From the NCBI GenBank assembly GCA_016932385.1, contig JAFGCY010000084.1, positions 31,665-95,664 on the forward strand: DNA of 64,000 nt, given 5' to 3'. Origin of the DNA: a bacterium. Its GTDB lineage: Bacteria > 4484-113 > JAFGCY01. The translations under genes were made by a program, and so were the position numbers. Shown here piece by piece: positions 52,400 through 61,761 of this stretch. How positions within the stretch are numbered: the first letter of the stretch is position 1; the number at the start of each line of letters is the position of its first letter. The notes below the pieces were generated by a model. The model did not search any database and was not told where the DNA came from. It saw nothing but the letters and a program-made list of their open reading frames with translations.

Positions 52400-53305
52400 T
52401 TAATTCAGCTCGGTGATGGTCGGATGTAGATTCAGCTTGTTGAGATAGATCTCGATCATCTCCGAGGTAACATGATCGCCCTGTTGGACGATCATCGCCA
52501 CCAGGCAGCCTTCGAGCACGTTCATCCCGAAACTGCGTCCGTCGATCACCGGAGTCGTTGTGATCAAGTAGCCCAGCCCGCGCTGTTTTAAAAGCTGCTG
52601 GTCTTCGCTGGTTGTCGTGTTGGTCAGGATTACCTTACCGTCCAGCCGCTCGGGCAGATTGCGACGGATGTAGTGGAAATCACCGCAGATCCAGTCGGCC
52701 CAGACGAAGTATTCCGAGAAGCGCGGTTTGTGTTCCTTCTGCTTGCTGCCCGTCGGATAGAGGATCTGGAACGGCAGCCGCACGACGATCGGTGCCAGGA
52801 TGCGGGCCAGGTTTTTAATCGCCTTGATGCCGCGGACCGTGATCGGAATGCCCAGCCCGAACATCAGGTCGCCGAAGATGATTTCGCGCGCGTGCTCGGC
52901 CAGGGCTTCGGCCATTCCCCAGCGGTCGACCGCGGAGACCTGCAGCACCCGGGCCTCGGCCAGCTTGTTAGCGGTGAAGTCTGCCGCCAATTCGTGCACG
53001 AGCCGCCTCTCGAGGAGCAGTTTGAGATCGCTGCCATCGACGACCGGCGTTTTGGTGGCCGCGGCCGCCAGGCGACGGGCGTCGCGAATCTCGTACTTCC
53101 GGTTGCCCGCGCAGAGATAACGGTCAATCCCGCCCAAGCCGATCGCATCGACCTGGCCGTCCAATTCCCCGATAAACTTGCGTGCGCGCTCAAGGTCGCC
53201 GTCCATGCCCACGCGGCTGAGTTCGACCTCCTGCTCGAGGAAAGTAGTGCGGGTGGTCTTATCCCGCGAACTCGACCCCAGCGAAACTGACACGACCTTC
53301 AGCAT
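52400..53305 (-). CDS. Conserved protein of the family annotated 'quinate 5-dehydrogenase' (function unverified)
   Basis: The protein has 301 residues. The opening VVSVSLGSSSRDK, the segment GDLERARKFIGELDGQVDAIGLGGIDRYL, and VSAVDRWGMAEAL and IIFGDLMFGLGIPI match a bacterial family that databases often label quinate 5-dehydrogenase. I see no classical GxGxxG dinucleotide-binding motif, and no shikimate or quinate genes are nearby, so the label should not be trusted. The C-terminal half (about 215-300) has LTNTTTSEDQQLLKQRG and a TTTPVIDGR motif. TATAAT eight bases before the ATG suggests a leaderless transcript. Confidence 0.72.
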   Translation of the reverse strand: MLKVVSVSLGSSSRDKTTRTTFLEQEVELSRVGMDGDLERARKFIGELDGQVDAIGLGGIDRYLCAGNRKYEIRDARRLAAAATKTPVVDGSDLKLLLERRLVHELAADFTANKLAEARVLQVSAVDRWGMAEALAEHAREIIFGDLMFGLGIPITVRGIKAIKNLARILAPIVVRLPFQILYPTGSKQKEHKPRFSEYFVWADWICGDFHYIRRNLPERLDGKVILTNTTTSEDQQLLKQRGLGYLITTTPVIDGRSFGMNVLEGCLVAMIVQQGDHVTSEMIEIYLNKLNLHPTITELN

Positions 53306-53313
53306 GCAGCATC

Positions 53314-53319
53314 ATTATA
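53314..53319 (-). promoter_or_regulatory. -10 hexamer TATAAT, leaderless-type
   Basis: A consensus TATAAT ends eight bases before the ATG at 53305, with no ribosome-binding site between. Confidence 0.55.
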
Positions 53320-53370
53320 GCCCGCAGCAGAAGGGTGCTTGGCAATTCGTGGGGGTAAACCGGCCGCGGC

Positions 53371-53901
53371 TTAATTGTCCTTGAAGTCCGCCGGCGAGAT
53401 CCGTTTTAAGAAGTCCTGGAAGCTCTCGTCGTCCTCGGCGAAAGGGGCGTCGCCGGTATCGATCGCGTCCTCGCCCTCTTCGGACTTGGAGTCCTCCAGT
53501 TCGACAAACTTGATGTTGTACATCAACTCGTCATCGACATAAATGTCGCAGTTTTCGCGCAAGGCGATGGCCACGGCGTCGCTGGGCCGGCAGTCCACCG
53601 TCAGCGAATGGCCGTTTTGCTCCAGGAAGATCGTGGCATAGTACGTCCGGCTTTCCAGGCGGTCGATGACCACCTTCTCGACCAGCACACCCAATTCGCG
53701 CAGGACGTTCGTGAACAGGTCGTGCGTCAGGGGCCGCGGCGCGGATTTGCGGATATAGGCCAACTCAATGCTGCTCGCTTCCAGCTCCCCGATCCACACC
53801 GGCAGGTATTTCTCCTGTTCGGCGTCCTTGAGGAACAGAACCGGCGAACGATGGCGGTGGTCATACCGCAGATCGAAAAAATCGACTCGTGCTAGTGCCA
53901 T
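53371..53901 (-). CDS. Bifunctional nuclease (BFN/DUF151) domain protein
   Basis: The protein has 176 residues. The BFN domain spans about 10-130, with PVLFLKDAEQEKYLPVWIGELEA, the RPLTHDLF segment and the conserved CRPSDAVAIALRENCDIYVDDE. The C-terminal tail (about 133-176) is acidic. BFN domains were first described with DNase/RNase activity; the role in bacteria is not settled. TATAAT preceded by TG (extended -10) ends eight bases before the ATG. Confidence 0.92.
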   Translation of the reverse strand: MALARVDFFDLRYDHRHRSPVLFLKDAEQEKYLPVWIGELEASSIELAYIRKSAPRPLTHDLFTNVLRELGVLVEKVVIDRLESRTYYATIFLEQNGHSLTVDCRPSDAVAIALRENCDIYVDDELMYNIKFVELEDSKSEEGEDAIDTGDAPFAEDDESFQDFLKRISPADFKDN

Positions 53902-53909
53902 CTTCTCGA

Positions 53910-53918
53910 ATTATACCA
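53910..53918 (-). promoter_or_regulatory. Extended -10 TGG-TATAAT, leaderless-type, for the BFN gene
   Basis: TATAAT (53910-53915 read on the minus strand) is preceded by TGG and ends eight bases before the ATG at 53901. Confidence 0.55.
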
Positions 53919-53984
53919 TCGCAGAATCTTTACTAGTCTCGCTTTAGCAAGACTTGACGATAGGCCCAGCTTGTTCAAAACAGC

Positions 53985-54932
53985 TTAGAACCAGTGTCCC
54001 GCGCAGACGCCGATGGCCAACAGCAAACCGAAACCCAGGTGTAACTTGGCGGTCAGCTCGACGGTCGTGAACAGCTTTTCAGACTTCTCATCACGGACGG
54101 TCCAAAAGGTTTTCAGCAGCATCATGGCCAGGGGCAGGGTAAGGAGCACGGCCAGGCTGGGCCAACGGATCACGCCCGCCAGGACCAAGCCGAGGACCGT
54201 CAGATAGGGCGCAATCAGCAGGAAGGTGTAGAACGCCCGGGCCGCGGTGGCGCCGGCCAGCGTCGAGAAGGTCTTGATGTTCGCTTGGCGGTCGTCGACG
54301 ATGTCCCGCGTGTCGTTGGCCTGCAGGATCGCCGCGACGATGAAGCCCACCGGCAGGCTGACCCAGACCACATTCCAGCTCAAGGTGCCGGCCTGGACGA
54401 AGTACGCCCCCAGCACCATGCCCACGCCCATCATCACGAACACCAGGGGTTCGCCCAGGGCGTTGTACTTGGCGTTGGACGGCGTCGCCGTATAAAAGAC
54501 CGCTCCCAGCAGGCCCAGGCCGCCGATCGCCAGCAGCGGCCAGCCGAAGGGGTACGGCGTGGCGGACTGCGCATGGAAGTGCCAGAGGAAGTACAGCCCG
54601 ATCAGGGTGCCCAGCGCCAAGGTCACCACCGAGCCCCGGGCAAATTGGCGCATCGTCATCTGCTGGTTTACGAGCATGCCGCTGCCGCCGAATGTGTCTT
54701 CACGGTCGACCTTGTATTTGTAGTCGTAATAGTCGTTAACCAGGTTGCTGCCCGTGTGGTAGAGCATGCCGGCGATCAGTGCCAGCAGGAAGAACGCCCA
54801 GTTGAACCGTCCCGTGGCATACCAGGCATAAGCTGTGCCCAGGACGACGGGAACAATGCTGGCCGGATAGGCGTAAGCCCTGACGGCGACCGCCCAGTTG
54901 CGAACCTGTTGGTTGAGCGCCATGGTTGTCAC
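53985..54932 (-). CDS. MenA/UbiA-type prenyltransferase
   Basis: A 315-residue protein with about nine transmembrane helices. The first Asp-rich motif is NLVNDYYDYKYKVDRED and the second NDTRDIVDDRQANIKTFSTLAG, both hallmarks of UbiA-family prenyltransferases. The pattern is closest to 1,4-dihydroxy-2-naphthoate polyprenyltransferase (MenA), so menaquinone synthesis is likely. That would fit a HybA-type electron-transfer chain. AAGGAG six bases before the GTG at 54932 supports that start; an ATG lies three codons later. No other men genes are in the window. Confidence 0.88.
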   Translation of the reverse strand: MTTMALNQQVRNWAVAVRAYAYPASIVPVVLGTAYAWYATGRFNWAFFLLALIAGMLYHTGSNLVNDYYDYKYKVDREDTFGGSGMLVNQQMTMRQFARGSVVTLALGTLIGLYFLWHFHAQSATPYPFGWPLLAIGGLGLLGAVFYTATPSNAKYNALGEPLVFVMMGVGMVLGAYFVQAGTLSWNVVWVSLPVGFIVAAILQANDTRDIVDDRQANIKTFSTLAGATAARAFYTFLLIAPYLTVLGLVLAGVIRWPSLAVLLTLPLAMMLLKTFWTVRDEKSEKLFTTVELTAKLHLGFGLLLAIGVCAGHWF

Positions 54933-55056
54933 AAACTGCTCCTTGTTACCGGCGGAGCCGGCGCGCTTTTGAGCATCTTAGCATGCCAGCAATTCATACC
55001 GCTCATTAGCCGCCGATTGGTTTACAATAAGGGTTTAACAAACGAAGGTGCAATCA

Positions 55057-55527
55057 ATGACAGGCCGCGGACTGCTGCTCAACGAACTGGACTGGATCGT
55101 CAAAAACTGCTGCGCGCTGTTAAAGCTCGTCAAAGCGGCGGACCTGGACTGGCGACCGGCGGACAACTTCCGGACACTGGGGGAACTGGCCAACCATCTG
55201 GGCCAGATTCCCGCCGTCGATTACCGGATCATCAAGGGTGACGGCGAGATGGAGATCGAGCGGCTGGAACAGTCGCTGGCGCGCGAGGATCCGGCGGAAC
55301 TGGCGAAAGTCATGCAGGATGGTGCCGCCGATGTGCGGCGCTTCATGGAACGGCTGAACTTCGACGAGTATGAGAACGGCAGCGCCACGGCTTACTTCGG
55401 CCGAACCCAGACGCACGCGCGCTGGCTGCTGGAGATCGTGACGCATATCTATCACCATCGGTCGCAGCTGTTTATGTGCTTGAAGCTGCACGGTTACGAA
55501 GTCAGCACGCGCGACCTGTACACGTAA
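55057..55527 (+). CDS. DinB-family four-helix protein
   Basis: A 156-residue four-helix-bundle protein of the DinB/YfiT type. Candidate metal-binding histidines are in ELANHLGQIPAVDYR and in the late helix THIYHHRSQLFMCLK. Some DinB relatives are thiol transferases that use mycothiol or bacillithiol, but most are uncharacterised. ATG 55057 has GAAGG eight bases upstream, and TACAAT lies at a normal -10 distance. It opens a run with a HEAT-like lipoprotein, a DUF3084 protein and a secreted protein. Confidence 0.85.
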   Translation: MTGRGLLLNELDWIVKNCCALLKLVKAADLDWRPADNFRTLGELANHLGQIPAVDYRIIKGDGEMEIERLEQSLAREDPAELAKVMQDGAADVRRFMERLNFDEYENGSATAYFGRTQTHARWLLEIVTHIYHHRSQLFMCLKLHGYEVSTRDLYT

Positions 55528-55531
55528 ATAA

Positions 55532-56932
55532 ATGCCCGGCATGCAAATGAAGCCTTGGCGGGACAACTGGCCGGTCGGCGGACCGCTCTGGTCGGTCCTG
55601 ATCTGCGCATTGCTGCTGCTGCCAGGTTGCCCCCGCCAGCCCGCCGATGCGCCGGCCGCGAACAAGACGACGGCTCGCCAGACGGAAGCGCAGCCTGAAC
55701 CGGTGGCAGTCCACTACCCGGCCGTCGCCAGAGATTACTTGTTTGCCTGCCTGCAGCATCCGACCGAGTCCGGCTATCCACCGCTCGGACCGGCCTGGCA
55801 GCTCCTCGGTCAATTGCGTCATTGCTCAAGCGATCCGGAACTGGCGGCGCTCAACCGGCGGGTGACCGGCATGGTCGAAGCGGCCGGCGGCGAACCCGTA
55901 CCGGAGTTGGCGACGGCTTGGCTGGCCGTGGAGCCCGAACAGGCAACGGAGTTCATTGCCGCCAAACTGGCGGCCGACGCGGAAGGTTATCTGGATGCTC
56001 TGGCCTACCGACCGGAAATCGCCTTGGCGATCTTTGCCGATACCGACCCGTTGGCGTTGAGCGCGGCGGGCCAGCTGTACCTGGTTCGGATGCTGGTCGC
56101 GTGGCGGCCGCTGTCGGCGGATTATCTTCCGCTGCTAACCAAGCTGGCCCAGGCTGAGGCGCCGAAGGCTCGGCTGCAGGCGATCGGCATGCTGATCCCG
56201 CTGGGGTCCGCGAGTGATGAACAATGGCAGGAGCTCTGGCATGCCGGTCATGACGGCGGCGCTGACATGGAGGCCGCGGTGGAGGGTATCCGCCTGAGCG
56301 GCGACGGTGGCTTCGCCGATGCGCTGGTGCCACATGCCGCCAAAGCCAGGCTGGGTGAAGCGCAAGAATCCAAGCCACAACACGAGGTGCTGTACGCGGC
56401 CTATGCCTTGACCTTTTTACCGGGGGAGCAGGCGCAGCTGATGCGCCGTAAGCTTTTGGCCGCCGCCGACCCGACGGTGCGCTGGGCGGCCCGGTTGGGC
56501 GAGCTGCTCCACGGTACACCCCGTCCCTGGGAAGAGGCGGTGGCTGCCGAAGGCGCCACGGTCCCCGCGCTGTTGGTGGCCTTGCAGCCCAAGCAAGTCG
56601 TCCATCCAGACCTGCTGCCCACCTACACGTTGCTGGCGGGGCAGCCGGACGCCAGTCTGCGAATCATGGTGGCCAGCCATTTGAACCGCTACACACCTTA
56701 TACGTCCTATCCTGCAGCGGCCGAATTGGCGACGGGGCTGGCCGCGGACACTGCGCCCGAAGTTCGGGCGGCGGCCTGGCTGGCCATCGCCGAGCTGGGG
56801 TTGCCGGATTTAGGCGCTGAAGCTGCGGCGATCGTGGCTGATGAGACCCAAAGCGGCGAAGTCCGGCTGGCGGCGGCGGCCTACTTGATGATGCAGGCGG
56901 ATAAGATATACGATCAGGAGGTGGCGCCATGA
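55532..56932 (+). CDS. Helical-repeat lipoprotein, unknown
   Basis: The protein has 466 residues. The signal peptide ends LLLPGC (Cys about 33), followed by a proline/alanine linker. The mature part consists of repeated alpha-helical pairs (for example PEVRAAAWLAIAELG and ASLRIMVASHL), resembling HEAT or armadillo repeats. It begins four bases after the DinB stop and overlaps the DUF3084 gene by four bases, so the three are probably co-expressed and may act together. No catalytic motif is seen. Confidence 0.75.
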   Translation: MPGMQMKPWRDNWPVGGPLWSVLICALLLLPGCPRQPADAPAANKTTARQTEAQPEPVAVHYPAVARDYLFACLQHPTESGYPPLGPAWQLLGQLRHCSSDPELAALNRRVTGMVEAAGGEPVPELATAWLAVEPEQATEFIAAKLAADAEGYLDALAYRPEIALAIFADTDPLALSAAGQLYLVRMLVAWRPLSADYLPLLTKLAQAEAPKARLQAIGMLIPLGSASDEQWQELWHAGHDGGADMEAAVEGIRLSGDGGFADALVPHAAKARLGEAQESKPQHEVLYAAYALTFLPGEQAQLMRRKLLAAADPTVRWAARLGELLHGTPRPWEEAVAAEGATVPALLVALQPKQVVHPDLLPTYTLLAGQPDASLRIMVASHLNRYTPYTSYPAAAELATGLAADTAPEVRAAAWLAIAELGLPDLGAEAAAIVADETQSGEVRLAAAAYLMMQADKIYDQEVAP

Positions 56933-58167
56933 CGGCGGTGCTGTTCGTGCTGTTTTTGTTGGTTGTCGCCGGACTGGTCGCGGCGGCCGGCGATCGCATG
57001 GGGCATTTGGCCGCGCGGCGCAAGATCCGCTTCGGCAACATGCGGCCCCGTCATGTTTCGACGCTGATTGCCGTGGTGACCGGCATCCTGATCTCCCTGG
57101 TGACGTTTCTAGTGCTGTTCGGGCTCTGGACGGAGTTCCGCGATGCCCTGCTGCGGCACAAGACGGTTCGCGCCGAACTGGCGACGGCCGAGCAGGAACT
57201 GCAGTCCGCCAGGCATGACCTGGATACCGCTCTGGCGCAGACGCAACAGGCGGTCGACGACAAGGCCGAAGCGGAGCGCGAGTTGGCCCAGATCGAAGAG
57301 GAAGCCAGCAACCTGCGCGGGCAGGTTGCCATGGCGGCAATGGAACTGGACCAGAAGAATCAGCTGATCGCGCGGCGCGAAAAAGATATCAGCCAGCTCA
57401 ATGCGCGCAAGTCCGCCCTGGAGGAGGACATCTCCGGCTATGAGTCGATCGAGGCCGGGTTGCGCGAGGTCGTCGGAATGGCGCGCACCGAGCTCGAGGC
57501 TTACAAGACCCAGGACATCGTACTGAGCCGCGGCACCCGGCTGTATTACCAGCGGGTCAAGCCGGCGGAAGGCGAGCAGCTGCAGGCGCGGCTGTTGCCG
57601 GTGCTGGTCCGGCTGTCCGACCAGCTGGCCGAGGAAGGGCTGTCGCTGGATCCGGCCAGTGAAGAGGCGCTGGATGATTTCGTTGACAATTACCCGTTTA
57701 AGCGCTCCGAGTACGACACCGTCGTTGTAATTACCTCAGCCAACAATGTCGTGAAGAACGGAGCGGTGCTGCTGGCCTTCGAGGGCCGGACACTCGAGCC
57801 GCTGGTCAAGGCCGGCGAGGAAATAGTTGCCGTGATGGTCAAGGCGAACGAAGCCACGGTAACCTGGCGCGACGAGTTGGTGGCGACACTCGACGTGCCG
57901 GCGGAGTTTGACGAGACCAGCTTCGCCGATTTCGCGGAGCAGCTGTGGACTGTCTTCAATGTCCAGGGCAAGGAGATGGGTTTCTTACCCGACCTGGCGA
58001 CCGGCGGGGTCAGCAACCCGATCAGCTCGCTGGTCTCGATCTATCCCGATCTGGCGATTCGCCAACGTCCGTTCATCCTGCAGTTCGTTGCCGACGAGCC
58101 GGCCAACGCCTTGGACGGACTGGGGGGATGTGACCTGTACGTATCCAAATGGCCACCGGAGCCCTGA
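56929..58167 (+). CDS. DUF3084 membrane protein
   Basis: The protein has 412 residues. Two N-terminal transmembrane helices (about 4-24 and 45-66) flank RMGHLAARRKIRFGNMRPRH, the DUF3084 signature. A long coiled coil (about 75-190) follows, then a C-terminal globular domain with strands VVVITSANNVV and VAVMVKANEATVTW. DUF3084 is best known from Cyanobacteria, Deinococcota and related groups, and its function is unknown. It is translationally coupled to the lipoprotein gene upstream (ATGA) and the secreted protein gene downstream (TGATG). Confidence 0.88.
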   Translation: MTAVLFVLFLLVVAGLVAAAGDRMGHLAARRKIRFGNMRPRHVSTLIAVVTGILISLVTFLVLFGLWTEFRDALLRHKTVRAELATAEQELQSARHDLDTALAQTQQAVDDKAEAERELAQIEEEASNLRGQVAMAAMELDQKNQLIARREKDISQLNARKSALEEDISGYESIEAGLREVVGMARTELEAYKTQDIVLSRGTRLYYQRVKPAEGEQLQARLLPVLVRLSDQLAEEGLSLDPASEEALDDFVDNYPFKRSEYDTVVVITSANNVVKNGAVLLAFEGRTLEPLVKAGEEIVAVMVKANEATVTWRDELVATLDVPAEFDETSFADFAEQLWTVFNVQGKEMGFLPDLATGGVSNPISSLVSIYPDLAIRQRPFILQFVADEPANALDGLGGCDLYVSKWPPEP

Positions 58168-58964
58168 TGTCGAGTTATCTCAGAATGATCACGATCACTT
58201 GCCTGGCTGTCTTGTTCGCCACCTCGGCTGTGCCCGCCCAGGACGAGGAGGCGCCGATTCAGGTGCCTCTACGCGAGAATCTGCGGTTTCTGGTGCGGCC
58301 GACCCTGATGGGTTTGGTGCCGCCGGCGGACGAGCAGGGTTACGGCGAGGCGTTTATCAGAGTAATCCAGAGCGAGACCGATCTACTGCAGATCCGCTAC
58401 GAGATCAAGGAGCGCTGGGAACCCGAGGAGAGCAGTGAAGAGACGGACGTTCCGCCGGTCCGCATCCGCCGTGGCGCGATCGACATCCTCGGCTGCGAGT
58501 CGGGGCTCGGCATGCACCCGCTCTTGTTCTGGCCGGACGGCGACTGGTCGACCGCGACGGGCCTGCTCTGGGTGCCGCGCGCCAGCTTTCGCGAACTAAA
58601 GGAAGCAGGCGCCTGCGATTGGGCGCTCGACCATCGCGTTACCGGCGAGACCGAACGGTCGCTGGCCGGCGCTCTGGAGCAAGCGCTGCCCGATGCCCGC
58701 CGCGCCCAGCCCGATCTGCGGCTGTTGGTCGGCGAGCCGGCGATGTACCCCTGCTGGATCAACGGCGAACGCTCGGCGCTGCCGGCGGTACGCGCGACGG
58801 ACAGCCAGGGCCTGGCGGACTACTGGATTCTTGACGACCCGGACAACCCGCTCGTGCTCAAGCTCAGCTTCGTTCCCCCCGAGACCGAAGAGGAGGATCA
58901 CGGTGGCGAACTGGGACTGCTCGAAGCCGGCGCGGGTTACGCGGTCGTCGAAGTGGATTTCTAG
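58167..58964 (+). CDS. Secreted protein of unknown function, DUF3084 operon
   Basis: About 265 residues from the ATG at 58167, which overlaps the DUF3084 stop (TGATG). A signal peptide ends near SAVPA-QDE. The mature protein is mixed alpha/beta and acidic near the C-terminus. It has no recognised domain and no lipobox cysteine. The coupling to DUF3084 implies a shared envelope function. Confidence 0.7.
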   Translation: MSSYLRMITITCLAVLFATSAVPAQDEEAPIQVPLRENLRFLVRPTLMGLVPPADEQGYGEAFIRVIQSETDLLQIRYEIKERWEPEESSEETDVPPVRIRRGAIDILGCESGLGMHPLLFWPDGDWSTATGLLWVPRASFRELKEAGACDWALDHRVTGETERSLAGALEQALPDARRAQPDLRLLVGEPAMYPCWINGERSALPAVRATDSQGLADYWILDDPDNPLVLKLSFVPPETEEEDHGGELGLLEAGAGYAVVEVDF

Positions 58965-60205
58965 TGTTTGCCCGTCGGCTCGAACCGGGGTTGCCGGTAG
59001 AGCGCCACTGCCCGGCGGGCCATCTCCAGGCCGATCGCGATCATCACCAGCTGCTGGCCCAGCAGCACAAGATAGCGGATCAGGCCGTTGGCGATTACTA
59101 TCTCCACATCAAGGGACTCCGTCAGCATGAGCTGTAAGGCCGTCGGACCCACCGGGTTGAAGATCATCACCGCGTCCCAGGCGCTGACATAGGCCCAAGA
59201 AAACAGGTAATCGCCATTAGATTCGATGATACCCAATACCAGCAAGGCGATGGATACCGGATAGAAGAGCGCGAAGATTACCGGACCGGAGGCGGAGGCC
59301 CGCCGCTGGCTCAGTGTACCCGCCAGTACCAGGCCGTAGGCGAGAACCATCAGGACGGCGATAGCCGCTAACGTACAAGCGTATGACAGCAGTTCAGCTC
59401 CGCCAGCCGTGCGGTAATTCCACCCGCTGCTGATGTGCGCGGCGAACGCGGCCGCGGAGATAAAAAGTTGCAGTACATGGCCGAGACCGAGCAAAGCACC
59501 TACCAGTCCATATCGTACGCGGCCGGTGGTTCCGCGGCCATACACGAACAGCCACAGCAGTAGGATAAGCGAGCCCAGTACGCCGGCGATGATGTTGAGC
59601 AATGCGAGGGGAAGCGGCAGGATCAGCGATCTCAGGATCACGAAGTAGGAAAATGAGTTGAGACTGGACACATGAAACGGTAGAGTTTGGAGCTGAAAAT
59701 AGAAAGTGACTGCGGCGTAAAGGAGCGTACCGATCAGGCACAGCCTAAACAGGCGCGGAGCTAGCACGGCCAGTACGCCGACCACGACCTCCCGGTCAGT
59801 AATACTGGATGCCGCCAGCTCGGTCGTGATGCCCAGTTCGTTGTGCGCCGGACTATGGCGGGACAGGGCCGACATCGCCGTGCCGCTGACGGCGGTCAGC
59901 TCACGGAACAGGTAGACATAGAACCCGATTGCGGCTACGACAACGATCGCGATTCCGGCATACTCGATGATGCCGTTTTGGAATCCTCGTAACGAAGCGC
60001 CGAACAATGCCGAGAACACCAGATAAGCGATCACCAGCGTTACGGTTGCGATGATGGCGACTTTGCCGATCAGCGTGCCGGGACCGCGGGGCCGGCGGCG
60101 CTTGTGCGCGATGCGGTAATAGTGGGCGATCGGATTCTCCGGCAAGGCGCGGTAGGCTTCCCGCCAAAGATGGAATTCGCCGGTAATCCGACTCCAGCTC
60201 GTCAT
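58961..60205 (-). CDS. Polytopic membrane protein, Yip1-like layout
   Basis: A 414-residue protein. A cytoplasmic N-terminus of about 45 residues is followed by about eight to nine transmembrane helices in two groups (about 48-105 and 160-400). The long hydrophobic segments and the charged connecting loop with RHSPAHNELGITTELAAS are its main features. The layout resembles Yip1/DUF-type membrane proteins, without a decisive motif. It is convergent with the DUF3084 operon, with a four-base overlap. TAGAAT six bases before the ATG suggests a leaderless transcript. Confidence 0.7.
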   Translation of the reverse strand: MTSWSRITGEFHLWREAYRALPENPIAHYYRIAHKRRRPRGPGTLIGKVAIIATVTLVIAYLVFSALFGASLRGFQNGIIEYAGIAIVVVAAIGFYVYLFRELTAVSGTAMSALSRHSPAHNELGITTELAASSITDREVVVGVLAVLAPRLFRLCLIGTLLYAAVTFYFQLQTLPFHVSSLNSFSYFVILRSLILPLPLALLNIIAGVLGSLILLLWLFVYGRGTTGRVRYGLVGALLGLGHVLQLFISAAAFAAHISSGWNYRTAGGAELLSYACTLAAIAVLMVLAYGLVLAGTLSQRRASASGPVIFALFYPVSIALLVLGIIESNGDYLFSWAYVSAWDAVMIFNPVGPTALQLMLTESLDVEIVIANGLIRYLVLLGQQLVMIAIGLEMARRAVALYRQPRFEPTGKH

Positions 60206-60211
60206 GAATGG

Positions 60212-60217
60212 ATTCTA
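60212..60217 (-). promoter_or_regulatory. -10 hexamer TAGAAT, leaderless-type, for the polytopic membrane gene
   Basis: TAGAAT ends six bases before the ATG at 60205; no ribosome-binding site is present. Confidence 0.45.
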
Positions 60218-60380
60218 GCCGGGGACTACTGCCAGGTCCAGAAACAAACAACGTCCCGCCAGGTCTTTCTTTGGGTGTGGTTATATTGCGGTGGTGGTGG
60301 CCACTGCGGGCGCATCGAGGCGAAATGTGTTATAAGTTTAAAGCTGGCCGGCTGGGAATCGGGGTGGAGATTAGTTTGCC

Positions 60381-61745
60381 ATGTTGCTAATTATCCGTGG
60401 GCTGATTGCCATTATTCTGCTGTGTCTGTTGACGGGCTGCGCAGGCAACTGGGGCCGGACCTCGGTTGATCCGCAGGCGGCTGACAACCGCTTTCCCGCT
60501 CCATCCGAGCTGCGCGCGGCCAGCGACTTGCTCGAATCCGCCAGCTTCAAGTACGGCGAGGACTACCGCCAGGACTGGCCCAGTTCCGGTGTGTTTACCT
60601 CAGACACCAGCCAATCGTTGTTCCTGTCCAACAGCGGCCAGAATCCAATTGCGCGCTACTGCTACGTCGGGTTTTCCCTGGCGGCTCCGGCGGGTGATTT
60701 CGACAACACCCTGCGCCTGGTTAAGACCAAGGACTTCGAGGAAGGCGAGTTCTGGGTCGGTTTGGCTGACTTCGCCGCCGATACCTGGTACTGGCAATTG
60801 CTCGAGGATTATCAGGTTGCTGTCGACCCGGCGCGCCACCTGCGGGATGGCGAAGCCTATGTCATCCTGTCCTACACCGGCAACGGCGTGCAGGAAATCC
60901 AATCAGCCCGGCTCGGTGCGCTGGCCCCGCCGTTTATCGCCAGCGTGACGCCGCCGATCGGTACCACCGGCGGCACCGTGACGTTCAGCGCACGCTTGCT
61001 GAAGGGCGACATCTTCGCCGACCAGCCGTATTACGCCACCGGCTGGCATTGGGAATTCAACGGCGCCGCTTCGCCCGTTTCGAGTTCGGCAGCCACACCG
61101 CAAGTCACCCTCGGCCCGACCGGCGCCTACGAGTGCTCGGTCACCGCCAGCAACGCGGCCGGTACGGTGGACTTCGACTTCACCGTATTCGTGGCCGCGG
61201 CCTCGCCCTACACGCCGGCAACGTTATATGCGATTCCGCTGGCGACTACCGTCACGGTCGGCGAGCCCGTGCGCGTCCGCGTGATCACCGGCCAATTCGC
61301 GCCGAACGAGCCGCTATGCTCGCTCAGCGGAGCGGGGGTAACCGTACCGGTCGGTGCGCACTATGTCGAAGGTTCGTTCAATGTGGGCACGTCCGGCGGC
61401 GCGGCCTATTCCACGGACGGGTTCTGGGACCAGATGGAACCGCCGGTCAGCGAGTTTCTGGAAGTGCCCGACGAGTGGTTCACACCGATCGAGATGGACG
61501 GAACCGGGCTGGTGCTGCTGCCCTTCTCGATCGCGCCGATCCAGGGCCATGATACGACGGTCAGCGGTGTGTTGTTCAACTTTCAGCTGACCTTCGACAG
61601 CCCGGGCCTGTATGAACTGGGCTTCATCGAGGAGTACGCCGGCGAGCGGACCTTTTTCACGGAGGAGTCCGGCACCAAGAACTACTGGTACGACATCAGC
61701 AATGACCACGCCGGTTTCGCCAACAGCGTGCTGGTGACGGAGTAG
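60381..61745 (+). CDS. Lipoprotein: shared W-x-W module plus PKD-like and beta-sandwich domains
   Basis: The protein has 454 residues. The signal peptide ends in the lipobox LLTGC (Cys20). The shared N-terminal module (about 40-185) has FWVGLADFAADTWYW (124-138). A PKD/Ig-like domain (about 190-282) contains GGTVTFSARLLKG and AYECSVTASNAAGTVDFDF. The C-terminal domain (about 290-454) is beta-rich, ending with a folded segment DNDHAGFANSVLV-like. No catalytic motif is seen. It is convergent with the ClpC-like gene, 16 bases apart. Confidence 0.78.
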   Translation: MLLIIRGLIAIILLCLLTGCAGNWGRTSVDPQAADNRFPAPSELRAASDLLESASFKYGEDYRQDWPSSGVFTSDTSQSLFLSNSGQNPIARYCYVGFSLAAPAGDFDNTLRLVKTKDFEEGEFWVGLADFAADTWYWQLLEDYQVAVDPARHLRDGEAYVILSYTGNGVQEIQSARLGALAPPFIASVTPPIGTTGGTVTFSARLLKGDIFADQPYYATGWHWEFNGAASPVSSSAATPQVTLGPTGAYECSVTASNAAGTVDFDFTVFVAAASPYTPATLYAIPLATTVTVGEPVRVRVITGQFAPNEPLCSLSGAGVTVPVGAHYVEGSFNVGTSGGAAYSTDGFWDQMEPPVSEFLEVPDEWFTPIEMDGTGLVLLPFSIAPIQGHDTTVSGVLFNFQLTFDSPGLYELGFIEEYAGERTFFTEESGTKNYWYDISNDHAGFANSVLVTE

Positions 61746-61761
61746 CCGCGACGGCTCACCG

